Below, one piece after another: positions 21,524 through 22,341 of a stretch of DNA of 22,341 nt (its first letter is position 1; every line of letters begins with the position of its first letter). Where the stretch lies: NCBI GenBank assembly GCA_964521425.1, contig CAZFRO010000031.1, forward strand, positions 1 through 22,341, given 5' to 3'. The stretch comes from Joyebacterum sp964521425. GTDB taxonomy: Bacteria; Joyebacterota; Joyebacteria; Joyebacterales; Joyebacteraceae. The notes beneath the pieces were generated by a model that saw nothing but the letters and a program-made list of their open reading frames with translations, had not been told where the DNA came from and did no database searches. Made by a program: the position numbers and the translations under genes.

Positions 21524-22341
21524 CTACCGGTACAGCGCCTTCACGCTTGTCCAGCTCGCGCTCTCGACCGCTGTTGAGTGCAGGCCCTCGAGGATGAACG
21601 GGAGACCCTGGTTGTAGCCACCGTTGTCGATGTAGGCCCACGTGGCTGTGTCATCTACCGACTGCCAGGCGTCGCCGGTATCGCCCTGGTTCCAGATCGA
21701 GACAGGCGGAGCCCACGGACCGGACGTGAGACTGCCGTCAGCCTGCCAGACAACATAGTAGTTGCCCGGGCCGAGTGTGATCAGCACATTGCAGATGTTG
21801 GCCATGATCGGACGGTTCGTACCGCCGGGGGCGGACTCGAGAGTCCTGTACACGCCCGACCAGGTGGTCGACTGGAGCACGTTGGTCGTCATGTCGCCGA
21901 AGACCTTGGTCGACGACGCCTCGAATGGCGGGCCGTCAAAGATCATAACGTGATAGCCTGTGATCGTCGACGCTAGTGTGCTTCCGGTCTGGTATGCGAA
22001 GAACGTGATCGACGTGATATCCCACGAGTCGCCCACGGGAACCGTGAAGTCATCGGAGAGCCAGTTCTGGTAGTCGAACTGATGTCCGTACCCATACGTG
22101 CTCATGCTAAGGGTAGTGTCCTGGAGCATCGACTGGTCTGGTGAGAAGTTCATGATGGGGCCATTGTCGAAGAGGACGTCACGAGCGCCCCCCCACGTTA
22201 CGGTTGGGTCATGCTGTTCGTAGCTGGGTCCCGCAGAGAGCCAGATGTTCTCCTGGTCCATCTCTGCCATCGCTGGAACCAGGAGCTGAACCGTACCGGG
22301 ATTGCCGGAGACTCCATTTCGTGAGAGGATGGAGTCATGAG
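21524..22341 (-). CDS. Secreted beta-sandwich-like protein, 5' end beyond window
   Basis: The frame is open from the right edge to a TAG at 21524, about 272 codons. An ATG at 22270 exists but has no ribosome-binding site and no signal peptide, so the true start probably lies outside. The sequence DNGPIMNFSPDQSMLQDTTL, DDFTVPVGDSWDITSITFFAYQTGS, HVMIFDGPPFEASSTKVFGD, GNYYVVWQADGSLTSGPWAPP and QGLPFILEGL matches, from memory, a widespread pattern of secreted bacterial beta-sandwich proteins of unknown function. The C-terminus (ASWTSVKALYR) differs from the sorting domain in other genes here and may be a second anchoring or export signal (inferred). A hairpin and repeat copy 2 follow its stop codon. 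Confidence 0.7.
   Translation of the reverse strand, partial: HDSILSRNGVSGNPGTVQLLVPAMAEMDQENIWLSAGPSYEQHDPTVTWGGARDVLFDNGPIMNFSPDQSMLQDTTLSMSTYGYGHQFDYQNWLSDDFTVPVGDSWDITSITFFAYQTGSTLASTITGYHVMIFDGPPFEASSTKVFGDMTTNVLQSTTWSGVYRTLESAPGGTNRPIMANICNVLITLGPGNYYVVWQADGSLTSGPWAPPVSIWNQGDTGDAWQSVDDTATWAYIDNGGYNQGLPFILEGLHSTAVESASWTSVKALYR

Overview
Organism. GC is high (roughly 60%). Four of the large secreted proteins end in the same module: an Asn-Pro-Phe-rich strand, then a 'YDVxGRxVxTL...G.H.xxWDGxDxxGxxxxSGxYFxxL' block and a K-x-V-L-L-K/R terminus. This is the FlgD-like / type IX-type C-terminal sorting domain of the FCB (Fibrobacteres-Chlorobi-Bacteroidetes) superphylum. With the high GC and eukaryotic-like kinases carrying TPRs, it suggests a high-GC FCB candidate phylum (Eisenbacteria, Krumholzibacteriota or Latescibacterota type), probably a metagenome assembly. 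The taxon is an inference; no marker gene is present.

Layout. 1-1075: a secreted beta-barrel-like protein with a Glu/Asp/His tail, its promoter and terminator. 1073-4206 (minus): a two-gene operon with a Ser/Thr kinase-TolB-TPR protein and a translationally coupled paralogue that has lost 438 residues in frame, leaving a kinase N-lobe stub joined to TPRs. 4463-6676 (plus): a surface beta-helix protein interrupted by an in-frame TGA. 6861-9602 (plus): a secreted multidomain endonuclease I with a lamin-tail domain and sorting domain. 9660-10250: a cold-shock protein gene with a strong promoter, about 275 nt of structured leader and a textbook terminator. 10354-12408 (minus): a secreted M1 metallopeptidase. 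12775-15006 (plus): a seven-repeat propeller-like surface protein. 15255-18170 (plus): three membrane protein genes, namely a cytochrome c/CopD-like/cytochrome b5 fusion, a DUF6498-like protein and a DUF418 (YeiB-like) protein. 18207-20268 (minus): a tail-fibre-like surface protein broken by a frameshift. 20563-21313 (minus): an ArsR-type repressor and a Cys/His-rich small protein. 21524-22341 (minus): a secreted protein running off the right edge.

How the genes relate. Most of the window is cell-surface or secreted biology: nuclease, peptidase, beta-helix, propeller and fibre. The sorting domain gives at least four products a common export route. Neighbours are mostly single transcription units with their own promoters, several with a TGG directly before the -10 box. 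The exceptions are the kinase pair (ATGA overlap), the DUF6498/DUF418 pair and the ArsR/small-protein pair.

Most interesting element. The ArsR-type regulator has an added C-terminal Cys/His segment followed by a coiled coil. The next gene encodes little more than the same two parts, a Cys/His segment and a coiled coil. A 24-bp inverted repeat lies over the start site of the regulator, and a related copy sits in front of the small gene. Two 67/70-identical direct copies of a hairpin-forming repeat bracket the pair. This reads as a compact metal-sensing cassette whose effector may pair with the repressor. The function is inferred, not shown. Three genes look damaged (internally deleted kinase, in-frame TGA, frameshift); real decay and assembly error cannot be told apart from this sequence alone.
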